A stretch of DNA of 64,000 nucleotides from positions 427,426 through 491,425 of the forward strand of contig JAURXZ010000008.1 of NCBI GenBank assembly GCA_030654175.1, written 5' to 3'. The notes under the pieces are model-generated. The model was not told the DNA's origin, ran no database searches, and saw only the letters and a list, made by a program, of their open reading frames with translations. Source of the stretch: Bacteroidia bacterium (lineage in GTDB: Bacteria; Bacteroidota; Bacteroidia; 2-12-FULL-35-15). How positions within the stretch are numbered: position 1 is the stretch's first letter; every line of letters starts with the position of its first letter. Below are positions 36,579 to 44,976 of the stretch, in pieces. Both the position numbers and the translations under genes were made by a program.

Positions 36579-37454
36579 ATGAACAATATCATTCCCGAAA
36601 CAGAGCTTATCCTTAATCCGAATGGAAGCGTTTACCATTTAAAATTATTACCAGAAAATATTGCTGACAATATTATCATTGTTGGTGATCAAGGCCGTGT
36701 TGAAGCCGTTTCTAAGTTTTTTGATATCATCGATTTTAAAATGCAAAATCGTGAATTCATCACTCATGCAGGAACTTACAAAGGCAAACGTGTGATGGTA
36801 TTGTCGTCCGGTATCGGTACCGACAATATTGATATTTTGGTGAATGAACTGGATGCGGCCGTAAATATCGATTTGAAAACACGCACCGTAAAAGAGCAAA
36901 AAAGAAGTTTAAATATAGTACGTATCGGTACATCCGGAGCTTTGCAACAGGATATTCCGGTGGATAGCTTTGTGGTTTCAACCCACGGTTTGGGTTTTGA
37001 TGGTTTAATGAATTATTATCTCGACCTGCCATCAATTAACGATAATGAAATTTCTGAGGCATTTATTAAACAAACCAACTGGAATAAAAATTTACCTTAC
37101 CCTTATGTTGTTAAAGGTTCCGAAACACTGATCAATAAGATCGGGTTCGACCTAATAAAGGGCGTAACTGCTACAGCACCAGGGTTTTATGGTCCGCAAG
37201 GACGTAAATTACGTCTCAGCCCATGGGTTGAAGATTTTAATCAGCAATTAACAGATTTTAAATTCAAGGAAAATCGTATCACAAACTTCGAAATGGAGAC
37301 TTCTGCACTCTATGGTCTGGGTGGATTACTTGGCCACCAAACCTGCACCGTTTGTGCCATTATAGCAAACAGGGTTGCCAAGCAGTACAGCAAAAATTAT
37401 CATGTGGCTGTGGAGCAATTAATACAACTTGTATTAGAGAGATTAACAAAGTAA
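36579..37454 (+). CDS. Nucleoside phosphorylase (uridine phosphorylase-like)
   Basis: 291 aa. PNP/UDP phosphorylase superfamily: IIIVGDQGRVEAVSKFFD (phosphate-binding loop), VMVLSSGIGTDNIDILVNEL, IVRIGTSGALQ (core glycine motif) and FEMETSALYGLGGLLGH (ribose/base-binding Met-Glu pair). It cleaves nucleosides with phosphate for salvage; pyrimidine versus purine preference is not resolved. Divergent from the USP genes. Distinct in sequence and context from the DtcC nucleosidase domain. Confidence 0.9.
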   Translation: MNNIIPETELILNPNGSVYHLKLLPENIADNIIIVGDQGRVEAVSKFFDIIDFKMQNREFITHAGTYKGKRVMVLSSGIGTDNIDILVNELDAAVNIDLKTRTVKEQKRSLNIVRIGTSGALQQDIPVDSFVVSTHGLGFDGLMNYYLDLPSINDNEISEAFIKQTNWNKNLPYPYVVKGSETLINKIGFDLIKGVTATAPGFYGPQGRKLRLSPWVEDFNQQLTDFKFKENRITNFEMETSALYGLGGLLGHQTCTVCAIIANRVAKQYSKNYHVAVEQLIQLVLERLTK

Positions 37455-37501
37455 CGTTGAAATCTTCTTGATTTTGTAACAAATACCCTGAATATCCGGT
37501 A

Positions 37502-37509
37502 TACTTTTG
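37502..37509 (+). promoter_or_regulatory. Putative -7 box for the SirB1-like gene
   Basis: TACTTTTG matches TAnnTTTG, with TTTTG at 37472-37476. It would leave a ~120-nt leader before the ATG at 37637. Confidence 0.35.
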
Positions 37510-37636
37510 CAATAAGATTCCTGCGAATTAGAAAAAAGAACGAGTGCTGAGTCCTTCAGTGAAAGGTGGGTACAAATTTTGTATTTTTTTAATTAGTAAG
37601 GAATAATAATTAGTTTGCATTCGTAATTCTCAGGAT

Positions 37637-38509
37637 ATGAAAAAAAAGGAACTAAATGCGCTTATCAGCTTACTTGACGATCCTGATGAAAAGGTTTTTG
37701 AACAAGTGAGCATGAAGTTTTTATCTCTTGGAGAAGAGATAATTCCTGTATTGGAAGATGCCTGGGAACACTCCTTTGATACCCTTATTCAGAATCGCAT
37801 CGAAAACATCATTCATCAGATACAATTTGATCTGATGAAAGATGCTTTAAAAGAATGGTCGCACCCTGAACAACAAAACCTGCTTGAAGGTGCATTGCTT
37901 ATTGCAAGATATCAATATCCGGATATTGATATCTCAAAAATTAAAAAGCAGGTTGACCAGATCAAACAGGATATCTGGTTGGAGTTAAATGAAAATTTAA
38001 CTGCTCTCGAAAAAGTGAAGATCATAAATCACATTATATTTGATGTTCATAATTTCAGCGGAAACACTACTAATTACCACGCCCCTCAAAATTCATACAT
38101 CAATAATGTTTTGGAAAGTAAAAAAGGCAACCCGCTTTTACTTGCCATAATTTATACCATTGTAGCGCAAAGCCTTGATATTCCTATTTATGGAGTAAAC
38201 CTGCCCGAACATTTTATTTTATGTTATGTAGATGTAGAGCACATGGGAGTGCCTTCTACGCCAGGTAATGAGGGAAGCAATGTATTGTTTTACATTAATC
38301 CTTTTAGTAAGGGAACAGTGTTTGGCCAAAAAGAAATTGATGCCTTTTTGAAACAATTAAAATTAGAACAAAGCCCTGGCTTTTACGAGCCCTGCTCTAA
38401 CCTCGAAATTGTAAGAAGACTTCTGCGCAATCTTATTTCGTCCTACGAAAAATTAGGTTACCCCGATAAAAGCGCTGAGTTGAAAATATTGCTGGACTCA
38501 TTAGGATAA
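37637..38509 (+). CDS. SirB1/transglutaminase-like family protein
   Basis: 290 aa. The N-terminal helical region is HEAT-like (LLDDPDEKVFEQVSMKFLSLGEEIIPVLEDAWE). It is followed by the SirB1 transglutaminase-like core: VFDVHNFSGNTTNYHAPQNS, LESKKGNPLLLAIIYTIVAQSL, and LPEHFILCY with the conserved His. The catalytic Cys of true transglutaminases is replaced, as usual in SirB1 proteins. The C-terminus is TPR-like. Exact role unknown. Confidence 0.85.
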   Translation: MKKKELNALISLLDDPDEKVFEQVSMKFLSLGEEIIPVLEDAWEHSFDTLIQNRIENIIHQIQFDLMKDALKEWSHPEQQNLLEGALLIARYQYPDIDISKIKKQVDQIKQDIWLELNENLTALEKVKIINHIIFDVHNFSGNTTNYHAPQNSYINNVLESKKGNPLLLAIIYTIVAQSLDIPIYGVNLPEHFILCYVDVEHMGVPSTPGNEGSNVLFYINPFSKGTVFGQKEIDAFLKQLKLEQSPGFYEPCSNLEIVRRLLRNLISSYEKLGYPDKSAELKILLDSLG

Positions 38510-38586
38510 CATAGTTCCTGTTTTTTAGAATTGGATCTTCATTTGCTTCGATTAATAAAAGAAAATACTATCTCTAAACCTTTTTC

Positions 38587-38725
38587 ATTTGGGCGTTCCC
38601 CTTTTTACCTCAACCTTCTCCCTCTCCGATTAGAGAGGGAGAAGGTTGAGGTAAAAAGGGGCGGGCTTTCCGCTTCAATCTTTTCTAAAGAGAAAAGGAT
38701 TTACGCTGCAATCCCTAACGCAGCA
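38587..38725 (+). repeat. Family B structured repeat, copy 3, with nested family C palindrome
   Basis: ATTTGGGCGTT then CCCCTTTTT/AAAAAGGGG pairing around a long inner palindrome (ACCTCAACCTTCTCCCTCT at 38607-38625 with its complement at 38634-38652). The GGCGGGCTTTCCGCTTC linker, AATCTTTTC/GAAAAGGATT hairpin and GCTGC...GCAGC hairpin follow. It lies 78 bp after the SirB1-like stop and explains the gene-free region 38510-38894. Confidence 0.88.
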
Positions 38726-38865
38726 TTTGCCAAAATGATGATGGTTTTATCATTCCAATACCGGTTTCAGGCAATTATTATCTGAATTTTTTACACATCT
38801 CCTGTTTTTTTCTGAAAACACTAAAGGAAATAGCCTCTTTATTAAATAATTTGTTTTTTTTTAGA

Positions 38866-38873
38866 TACATTTG
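38866..38873 (+). promoter_or_regulatory. Putative -7 box of porP/sprF
   Basis: TACATTTG matches TAnnTTTG, 22 bp before the ATG at 38895. It overlaps the alternative TTG start at 38871, supporting the ATG. Confidence 0.45.
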
Positions 38874-38894
38874 TTATTCTGTAAAAACAAAAAA

Positions 38895-39986
38895 ATGAAG
38901 GGTGCCTATCGCTTATTCTTATTGCTGATTTTTAATATTTCATCAGTAATTTCTTATTCACAGGATTTCCATTTTTCGCAATACACGCAAACCCCTGCTC
39001 TGATAAACCCTGCGCTTACCGGTGCCGGACATACCTTAAGAGCTTCATTAATCTATAAAGACCAGTGGGGTGGGGTTACAGTGCCTTATAAAACCTTTGG
39101 TGCCTCATTGGAATTAAAATTCAAAGCCAGTAACTGGGAAAAGGCCAAAATGAAAATGTCGAAAGCCTATAATAAATCGGTTAGCAAAATGGCAGGCGGT
39201 ATTTCTTTTTTTAGTGATAAGGCCGGAGATGGAAATATGGGAACATCCCAGGTAAATTTATCTTTATCCAGTTTTGTACCCATCAGTAAAAAAAATATAC
39301 TTTCTTTTGGTCTACAGACCAGTGTCGTTCAACGAAAAATAGATTTTTCAAAACTTATTTTTACCGATCAGTACAATGGCAAAACCTATGATCCTAATGT
39401 TATTAGTGGAGAGAATGAAAGTGCTCAAAATTATATTTATCCGGATGTTGGTGCCGGTGTAAATTGGAATTTCAGTTCTAATGAAAAATCCTTAGGTACA
39501 AGAAGAATGATTAAAACGAATGTAGGAGTTTCTATGTTTCATATTAATCAGCCAAAGCAAAAATTTCTAGTGGCGAGCGACCAAAAGTTGAATACCAGAT
39601 TCCTTTTCCACGGTGATTTTTTGATCGGTATAAAAAACACAAATCTGGCCCTGGTACCAAGTTACCTGTTACAATTTCAAGGTGCTTCAAAAGAGATCAT
39701 GTTTGGGATGATCTGCCGATATTCATATGATCAGGAGTCAAAATATACCGGAATTCTTAAACAGTCGGCTTATGGTTTTGGTGCAGCATTAAGAAACAGG
39801 GATGCTCTTATAATATCAGCTTATGTTGAATCAGGGCAGTATACCCTGGGGTTTAGTTATGATCTTAACACATCAAAACTTACCTATGCAAGTACAGGAC
39901 GTGGCGGACCGGAAATATTTCTTCGTTTCATAACTCCGAATCCTTTTTTGTATCAAATGAAAACAAAGTCCAGGTATAAATTATAA
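38895..39986 (+). CDS. PorP/SprF family T9SS membrane protein
   Basis: 363 aa from the ATG at 38895. The signal peptide ends ISYSQ. The mature start DFHFSQYTQTPALINPALTG is the family hallmark, then repeated beta strands of an outer-membrane barrel (GFGAALRNRDALIISAYVESGQYTLGFSYDLNTSKL). PorP/SprF proteins are outer-membrane partners for T9SS type B cargo or anchor the gliding apparatus. Orphan copies, without a large adjacent cargo gene as here, may serve PorK/N-associated functions (inference). An Omp28-like gene follows 34 bp downstream. Confidence 0.92.
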   Translation: MKGAYRLFLLLIFNISSVISYSQDFHFSQYTQTPALINPALTGAGHTLRASLIYKDQWGGVTVPYKTFGASLELKFKASNWEKAKMKMSKAYNKSVSKMAGGISFFSDKAGDGNMGTSQVNLSLSSFVPISKKNILSFGLQTSVVQRKIDFSKLIFTDQYNGKTYDPNVISGENESAQNYIYPDVGAGVNWNFSSNEKSLGTRRMIKTNVGVSMFHINQPKQKFLVASDQKLNTRFLFHGDFLIGIKNTNLALVPSYLLQFQGASKEIMFGMICRYSYDQESKYTGILKQSAYGFGAALRNRDALIISAYVESGQYTLGFSYDLNTSKLTYASTGRGGPEIFLRFITPNPFLYQMKTKSRYKL

Positions 39987-40020
39987 CTTTTGTTCCAATT
40001 GTTTTTTAATGTCAGGTATA

Positions 40021-40935
40021 ATGAAAAAAGTTTTATATAGCATAGGTTTAATTGCAGGTTTTACTTTTACAGCCTGTGATTATGTCAATGATCCATATCC
40101 CGAAACAAATGCAAATGTGAGTGATACCACAACATGCTCCGCACCTGTATTTCCGGCTCTTACCAGTCATATAAAAAAAATATTAATAGAAGATTTTACA
40201 GGGCACACCTGTGGCAATTGCCCTAAGGCTGCTAAACAGTTACATGAGATCGATTCAATTTACCCCGGCAAAATTATCGGACTCGGATTACATGTGGGAG
40301 GGTATGCTGCACCAACACCCGGGTACAACGGCTCTGTTTCAACATCCTATACGGAGGATTACAGAACCACTGTTGGCGAACTGTACGATGCAACATTTGG
40401 TGCCAGTGAATTCGGTTTGCCACAAGGCATGTTCAACAGAAAAGATTATGATGCTGTAAATAAAACACATTTGCAATTTTATCCTAACTGGAAAACTTAT
40501 GTAGCCGGCATTATAGCCGAACCTTCCGTAGTCGATCTTCAAATTAGTTCCGATTATACGAGCGCTACCAGAAAGATGTGTACTGCTGTTCGCGATTCAT
40601 TTTTAACTACAATGAGCGGTACATTCAACTTAGTTGTTCTATTAACTCAGGATAGCATTATTGATTGGCAAGATTATATTGGAGTGAACAAATCAGATTA
40701 TGTTCATCGCCATGTTTTACGTGATGCTATAACACCTTTAGGTGCTTTGGGTGAACTGATTGGAACTGTTAGCATAGCTGCAGGAGCAACTCATATAAAA
40801 CGCTTTGCCTATACTATTCCGGCAAGCTATAAAGGATCAGCCTGTGATGTTAGTAAATGTCACATAATTGCATTCCTATATAATACTGCCACTTACGAAA
40901 TAATACAATGTGAGGAAGTTAAAGTTATTCCTTAA
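40021..40935 (+). CDS. Omp28-related thioredoxin-fold outer-membrane lipoprotein
   Basis: 304 aa from the ATG at 40021 (an ATG four codons earlier is also open). Lipobox FTFTAC places Cys19 as lipid-anchored. The Omp28 family core is clear: KILIEDFTGHTCGNCPKAAKQL carries the thioredoxin-like C-G-N-C pair, and GLHVGGYAAPTPG and FGLPQGMFNRKDY follow. Named after P. gingivalis Omp28; biochemical function is not settled, with redox or adhesion roles proposed. It probably forms an operon with porP/sprF and the following porT-like gene. Confidence 0.9.
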   Translation: MKKVLYSIGLIAGFTFTACDYVNDPYPETNANVSDTTTCSAPVFPALTSHIKKILIEDFTGHTCGNCPKAAKQLHEIDSIYPGKIIGLGLHVGGYAAPTPGYNGSVSTSYTEDYRTTVGELYDATFGASEFGLPQGMFNRKDYDAVNKTHLQFYPNWKTYVAGIIAEPSVVDLQISSDYTSATRKMCTAVRDSFLTTMSGTFNLVVLLTQDSIIDWQDYIGVNKSDYVHRHVLRDAITPLGALGELIGTVSIAAGATHIKRFAYTIPASYKGSACDVSKCHIIAFLYNTATYEIIQCEEVKVIP

Positions 40936-40944
40936 TAGGTTACG

Positions 40945-41050
40945 GATAAACAAATTATGGTTACGGATAAACGAATAAAAAACGAATTTACGAAACAAGA
41001 TATGAATACACAGTTTCGTAAATTTGTAACCATTCGTTTATCCGTAACCT
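40945..41050. repeat. Inverted repeat built on GGTTACGGATAAACGAA
   Basis: GGTTACGGATAAACGAATAA near 40955-40980 is mirrored by ATTCGTTTATCCGTAACC at 41033-41050; an inner ACGAATTTACGAAAC / GTTTCGTAAATTTG pair nests inside. It sits across the annotated 5' end of the porT-like ORF, where it could form a 5'-UTR hairpin. Confidence 0.75.
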
Positions 41051-41667
41051 GGAAATTGGTTTTTTATTCGTTATTCTTAACCTTTATTTCTTTCGAAGTA
41101 ATTGCCCAGCAACGTTTTAATGCAGGAATAAAAGCCGGATTAAGTACCAGTCAGGTAGCGGGAGATAATTACAGTGGTTTCGATAAAGCAGGCTTTGCTG
41201 GTGGTTTTTTTGTCAGAGTATTATTCAACGAAAAGTGGACAGGTCAATTTGAGATCATCTACATCCAGAAAGGCAGCAGGCACAATGCAAATCCCGAAAA
41301 AGGCGATTTTAACTATTATTATCTTGGATTAGATTATATAGAAGTTCCTGTGCTATTTCAGTATCATCAAAAAAAATTCACATACGAGCTTGGCCCGGGT
41401 TTTAGTTATTTGATGAGGGAAAGAGAGTTTTTAGACTGGCAGGATCTGACAGGAATGAGGCCCTTCAATAAAAATGAAATAAGTATTAATATGGGAATCA
41501 GTTATACTGTTTTTAACAATTTTGATATCAATTGGCGTTATTCCAATTCAGTTTCTTCAATAAGGGATCATGCTTCCGGAGCCAGCCGATGGTACAACCC
41601 CGGACAAACAAATAGTGTGATCGCGTTTACTTTAACTTATCAATTTGCTGGTGGAAAAACGGAATAA
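40957..41667 (+). CDS. porT: PorT-like outer-membrane beta-barrel protein
   Basis: Up to 236 aa. The reliable part starts at the signal peptide LVFYSLFLTFISFEVIAQ, followed by QRFNAGIKAGLSTSQVAGDNYSG-type strands and the barrel ending IAFTLTYQF, matching the PorT family of T9SS assembly proteins. The 35 residues before it (from ATG 40957) are encoded by an inverted repeat (GGTTACGGATAAACGAA and its complement at ~41029-41048). They are unlikely to be native, so a TTG at 41056 may be the real start. The 3' end overlaps ubiX by 23 bp. Confidence 0.78.
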   Translation: MVTDKRIKNEFTKQDMNTQFRKFVTIRLSVTWKLVFYSLFLTFISFEVIAQQRFNAGIKAGLSTSQVAGDNYSGFDKAGFAGGFFVRVLFNEKWTGQFEIIYIQKGSRHNANPEKGDFNYYYLGLDYIEVPVLFQYHQKKFTYELGPGFSYLMREREFLDWQDLTGMRPFNKNEISINMGISYTVFNNFDINWRYSNSVSSIRDHASGASRWYNPGQTNSVIAFTLTYQFAGGKTE

Positions 41668-42229
41668 ACATAAAATAGTAGTAGCAGTAACAGGTGCAAG
41701 TGGAGCTATTTATGCAAAAGTATTGTTGCGTAAGCTTCAGGAATTGCACGAACAGATCGAGGCGGTTGGTATCATCATGTCCGACAATGCAAAAGATGTT
41801 TGGAAATTTGAATTGGGAAATACTGATTATGAAAAGTTCTCCTTTCCTGTTTATAGCAAAACTGATTTTTTTGCTCCTTTTGCCTCCGGTTCTGCTAAAT
41901 ATGATAGTATGATCGTTTGCCCTTGTTCTATGGGCACCTTAGCGCGTATTGCAAGTGGTATTTCCAATGATCTTACCACCCGTGCTGCTGATGTAATATT
42001 AAAAGAAAGAAGAAAACTAATTCTAATAACACGTGATACCCCTTTGAGTCTGATCCATATCAACAATATGAAAACGATTACCGAAGCTGGCGGGATCATT
42101 TGTCCTGCAAGTCCATCCTTTTATAGCAAACCCACTGATTTTGATGCGCTCGCTGCAACTGTAATTGATAGAGCGCTTGATCTCTGCGGCTTTGATCAAA
42201 CTTCCTTTCGCTGGGGCGATAATTCCTGA
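41645..42229 (+). CDS. ubiX: UbiX family flavin prenyltransferase
   Basis: 194 aa from TTG 41645, or 192 from GTG 41651; no ATG is available, so a non-ATG start is required. IVVAVTGASGAIYAKVLL is the FMN-binding loop. IVCPCSMGTLARIASG and LILITRDTPLSLIHINNM are the family signatures. UbiX makes prenylated FMN for UbiD-type decarboxylases in the cytoplasm. A UbiD partner is not in this window. The 23-bp overlap with the porT-like gene suggests coupled translation. Confidence 0.95.
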   Translation: MLVEKRNKHKIVVAVTGASGAIYAKVLLRKLQELHEQIEAVGIIMSDNAKDVWKFELGNTDYEKFSFPVYSKTDFFAPFASGSAKYDSMIVCPCSMGTLARIASGISNDLTTRAADVILKERRKLILITRDTPLSLIHINNMKTITEAGGIICPASPSFYSKPTDFDALAATVIDRALDLCGFDQTSFRWGDNS

Positions 42230-42591
42230 TTTTTTTCTCAAAAAAGTGTATTGTTTTTTACCTAAAAATACATGAACGTTTTTTGAATTTTTACAGCAAT
42301 AATTTACGTTTTTTTTGCCTGTTCATAAAATCAGGTAGATGTTCATAATCCATAATCGATTGATTATGTTTGATTTACAGGTTTTGGGTTTGATTGTTTT
42401 TGCAGAATAAAAAACCGAATACTTAGATTATAGTGGCTTGGTAATCATGTTATTAATTCGTTGATAAGTATCTTTTTTTTTAACATTAGTTGTGACAATG
42501 ATTTAGATCATAGAAGTAACTTTATGTTTTAATTAACGTTGTAATCACCGTTCTAATTGCTGAAATTTATTAACCTTAAATACTTCAAGTC
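42230..42591. other. Long leader/intergenic region upstream of 64-aa gene
   Basis: A 362-bp AT-rich gap. It holds a CATAATCGATTGATTATG palindrome (~42352-42369) and the FNR-like site at 42498-42511. No ORF is seen. Confidence 0.5.
42498..42511. promoter_or_regulatory. Candidate Crp/Fnr-family site
   Basis: ATGAT-TTAG-ATCAT is a perfect dyad with the TGAT-N4-ATCA core of FNR-type operators. It is followed 5 bp later by TAACTTTA, one mismatch from TAnnTTTG, upstream of the 64-aa gene. A dyad this short can occur by chance in AT-rich DNA. Confidence 0.35.
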
Positions 42592-42786
42592 ATGTATGAA
42601 TTAAGTAAAAATATATTAGAAAAAGTAAGTTTTGATAAAACACTGTTCCGGAAAGAATTGACAAAAGCTGTTAAGTGGCTTAAACCGGATGAAAAAATGC
42701 TATTAATGGTTTGGTGCATTGGCACATTCGGACACAAATATAAAGATGTGATCAATGAAGTTTACAAAAATATTACCAAGTCTTAA
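42592..42786 (+). CDS. Small conserved helical protein (64 aa), function unknown
   Basis: 64 aa, MYELSKNILEKVSFDKTLFR then KELTKAVKWLKPDEK and CIGTFGHKYKD. It is all helical with no signal peptide and a single cysteine. Proteins with this look occur in other Bacteroidota (memory, not searched). It is real rather than chance: it is followed closely by a perfect terminator and preceded by a promoter-like segment with an Fnr-type dyad. Confidence 0.7.
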   Translation: MYELSKNILEKVSFDKTLFRKELTKAVKWLKPDEKMLLMVWCIGTFGHKYKDVINEVYKNITKS

Positions 42787-42827
42787 TAGCTGGCTATATT
42801 AGGTATTACAACAAATTTTCTTTGCAG

Positions 42828-42865
42828 ACCTGTCAGGTGTTTAAACACCTGACAGGTTTTTTTTT
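42828..42865 (+). terminator. Perfect 15-bp palindromic terminator
   Basis: ACCTGTCAGGTGTTT / AAACACCTGACAGGT with no loop and a 9-T tract, 41 bp after the 64-aa gene. It shares the CCTGACAGG word with the palindrome at 53668-53698. Confidence 0.9.
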
Positions 42866-42886
42866 GTTCCACAAAAAGGAGATAAA

Positions 42887-43816
42887 TTATTTTAGAAATT
42901 CCAAGTTCCTTTTTAATCCGGTGAATTTAGTGCGCTTTACAGCAGAGTTTTTAAATACGCGTTTAAAGGTTTCTTCTGTTAATTCCTCCCAATCGCTTTT
43001 CGTCATTCCCAGCAGGCCATCCTTAGGTTGAAAGAGCTTTTCTGTATGAGGTTTCGAGAATCGGTTCCAGGGACATACATCCTGACAAATATCACAGCCA
43101 AATGTCCAATTATCAAATTTACCTTTTACTTCGTTTGGTATGTTTTCTTTCAGTTCAATAGTAAAATACGAAATACATTTACTTCCATCCACCACATAAG
43201 GTGCAACAATAGCATCTGTTGGGCAGGCATCCATGCAGCGTGTGCATGTTCCGCAATAATCTTTTACAGGGCCATCCTGTTCTAATTCCAGGTCAATGAT
43301 CAATTCAGCAATGAAATAAAATGATCCGCTGTTTTTATTGATCAGATTACTGTTTTTCCCGATCCAACCCAAACCACTTTTTTTTGCCCAGGCTTTATCC
43401 ATAACAGGTGCAGAGTCAACAAATACGCGTCCATCCACTTCACCAATGTTTTCTCTGATGAATTCCAGCAGCTGGTTTAATTTTTCTTTTATCACAAAAT
43501 GATAATCCTCTCCAAAAGCGTATTTACTAATTTTGGGAGCTGTTTCATCTTTTTGTTTTTCGGAAGGATAATAATTGAGTAACAATGAGATCACTGATTT
43601 TGCCCCGGGAACAAGTAATCGGGGATCTAATCGTTTATCAAAATGATTTTGCATGTAGCTCATTTGCCCATGCATATTATTATTGAGCCAATTCTCTAAA
43701 CGTGGTGCTTCTTCTTCTAAAAAATCAGCTTTTGAAATACCGCAATAATCAAATCCCAAACGTTTGGATTCGGATTTAATTTGTTGAGCATAATTAGCTT
43801 TTGCGGATAAATTCAT
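42887..43816 (-). CDS. queG: Epoxyqueuosine reductase QueG
   Basis: 309 aa, normal size. The N-terminal cobalamin-binding reductase domain includes [13 protein letters not shown] and [21 protein letters not shown]. Two [4Fe-4S] motifs follow: [16 protein letters not shown] and [13 protein letters not shown]. It performs the last step of queuosine synthesis, reducing oQ34 to Q34 in GUN tRNAs in the cytoplasm. It converges on the 64-aa gene. Confidence 0.97.
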   Translation of the reverse strand: MNLSAKANYAQQIKSESKRLGFDYCGISKADFLEEEAPRLENWLNNNMHGQMSYMQNHFDKRLDPRLLVPGAKSVISLLLNYYPSEKQKDETAPKISKYAFGEDYHFVIKEKLNQLLEFIRENIGEVDGRVFVDSAPVMDKAWAKKSGLGWIGKNSNLINKNSGSFYFIAELIIDLELEQDGPVKDYCGTCTRCMDACPTDAIVAPYVVDGSKCISYFTIELKENIPNEVKGKFDNWTFGCDICQDVCPWNRFSKPHTEKLFQPKDGLLGMTKSDWEELTEETFKRVFKNSAVKRTKFTGLKRNLEFLK

Positions 43817-43980
43817 GGCTTCAAAAAAGTATCATTTTGGTGTTCTGTGTAAGAAATGCTAATTGAATATTTTGTGCTGTGTATACCATACTATTAGTGA
43901 CAATAAGAAAACCCATGTAAAGGAAAGGCTAAGCAGATAACGCAGATCCTTTATGATCAAGTATGATCTTGAAAAAAATA

Positions 43981-44018
43981 AAAAACGCCCCGCAAGTATT
44001 GGCGAGACGTTTTTTTTA
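43981..44018 (-). terminator. Terminator of the His/Ala-rich membrane protein gene
   Basis: An AAAAACG...CGTTTTTT stem with GC-rich centre (two mismatches), 15 bp after the stop codon at 44033; homopolymer runs on both sides. Confidence 0.65.
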
Positions 44019-44032
44019 GATAATTCAAAAAA

Positions 44033-44677
44033 TTAGTGCGTTGCTGCAGAATCTGCAGTAACTGCATGTGCTGAATCAACTGCAACAGTTTTTGTGGTAT
44101 CCACAACTTCAACTTTTGGAGCAACTTCTTTCTTAGGTTCTGCAGCATGGCCAGCGGCTCCTGCTTCAGCACCATGTTCTGTTGCATGGCCACCCATACC
44201 GGTCATAGCCATTAGTTTATCTTTCATCATAAAACCAGTAACACCTAATCCGGCAACTACCACTCCAATTATAATAAACATAATTAGTTTCTTTTTGGAT
44301 TTTGGTTTTTCCTCAGAATGTGATTCTATATTTTTAGGATGCTCTTCATGTGCGTCATGTCCATGTCCTGCAGCTTTGTGTGCTACCTTTTTTTGAACTT
44401 TTTCAGGAGCTAAACCAAGCACATATTTGCGGTTCAAATGTTCGAGTACAAAAGCTTCTTGTCCTTTGAATTCAAAAGCAATGCGTGATACAAGTTTAAG
44501 TTTGGAAGACTTGTGTTTCGTGAAAAAATCAGTAAGTTTTGCTTCAAACTCTTCGCTGCTCATTTTTACATGCGTGTGCTGGTTTTCGTTCGTTTCTTCT
44601 ATTCTACCAGAATTTTCAATTTCTGAATTGTCCATTGTAGCATCATCGCTTATCATGTCGTTTGTATCTTCACTCAT
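44033..44677 (-). CDS. Hypothetical single-TM protein with His/Ala-rich tail
   Basis: 214 aa. The N-terminal 40 residues are acidic. A compact region ~40-100 (EEFEAKLTDFFTKHKSSKLKLVSRIAFEFKGQEAFVLEHLNRKY) precedes a His-rich linker (HKAAGHGHDAHEEHPK). One TM helix (LIMFIIIGVVVAGLGVTGFM, ~130-150) leads to a tail rich in H/A/E/T. There is no signal peptide, so the N-terminus is cytoplasmic and the tail periplasmic. Histidines suggest possible metal binding. Family not recognised. Confidence 0.7.
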   Translation of the reverse strand: MSEDTNDMISDDATMDNSEIENSGRIEETNENQHTHVKMSSEEFEAKLTDFFTKHKSSKLKLVSRIAFEFKGQEAFVLEHLNRKYVLGLAPEKVQKKVAHKAAGHGHDAHEEHPKNIESHSEEKPKSKKKLIMFIIIGVVVAGLGVTGFMMKDKLMAMTGMGGHATEHGAEAGAAGHAAEPKKEVAPKVEVVDTTKTVAVDSAHAVTADSAATH

Positions 44678-44845
44678 AATCTTCCGTATTTAAGTATTAA
44701 GAATTTTTATTATTGTTTATTTGTTAAAGATATAAATATTTTTTTTGTTTTGGAAAGGCCTGATAATTAAAACAGGGATTAATTATTTTATTTTATCAAC
44801 ATCGTTAAAAAGAGTGTTCAACAAAAAAAAAATACGCTAGTTCAG

Positions 44846-44954
44846 ACCACATAGATTCATAGTGTTTTGAAAAAAAGCATACGCAAAAGAAGAAGAAAAC
44901 TATGTAATGCTTTTTTTCTCCATAACACTTTGTTTTTCTATCTCTCTATGTGGT
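44846..44954. repeat. Long imperfect palindrome between hypothetical gene and ruvB
   Basis: ACCACATAG at 44846-44854 is mirrored by CTATGTGGT at 44946-44954. Nested AGTGTTTT...AACACT and AAAAAAGCAT...ATGCTTTTTT pairs extend the hairpin. It lies 23 bp after the ruvB stop, so it may terminate that transcript. The rest of 44678-44976 is AT-rich and empty. Confidence 0.7.
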
Positions 44955-44976
44955 TAATTTTGCTGCTCGAAACAAC

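Noticed and set aside
36579-37454. Whether this nucleoside phosphorylase is a second ATP-nucleosidase effector
   Set aside because: It has the normal phosphorylase length and motifs, no receiver or sensor fusion, and a housekeeping context; ordinary salvage is the simpler reading.
38531-38785. 84-aa ORF downstream of the SirB1-like gene
   Set aside because: It is composed of the family B repeat and its nested palindrome; not a protein gene.
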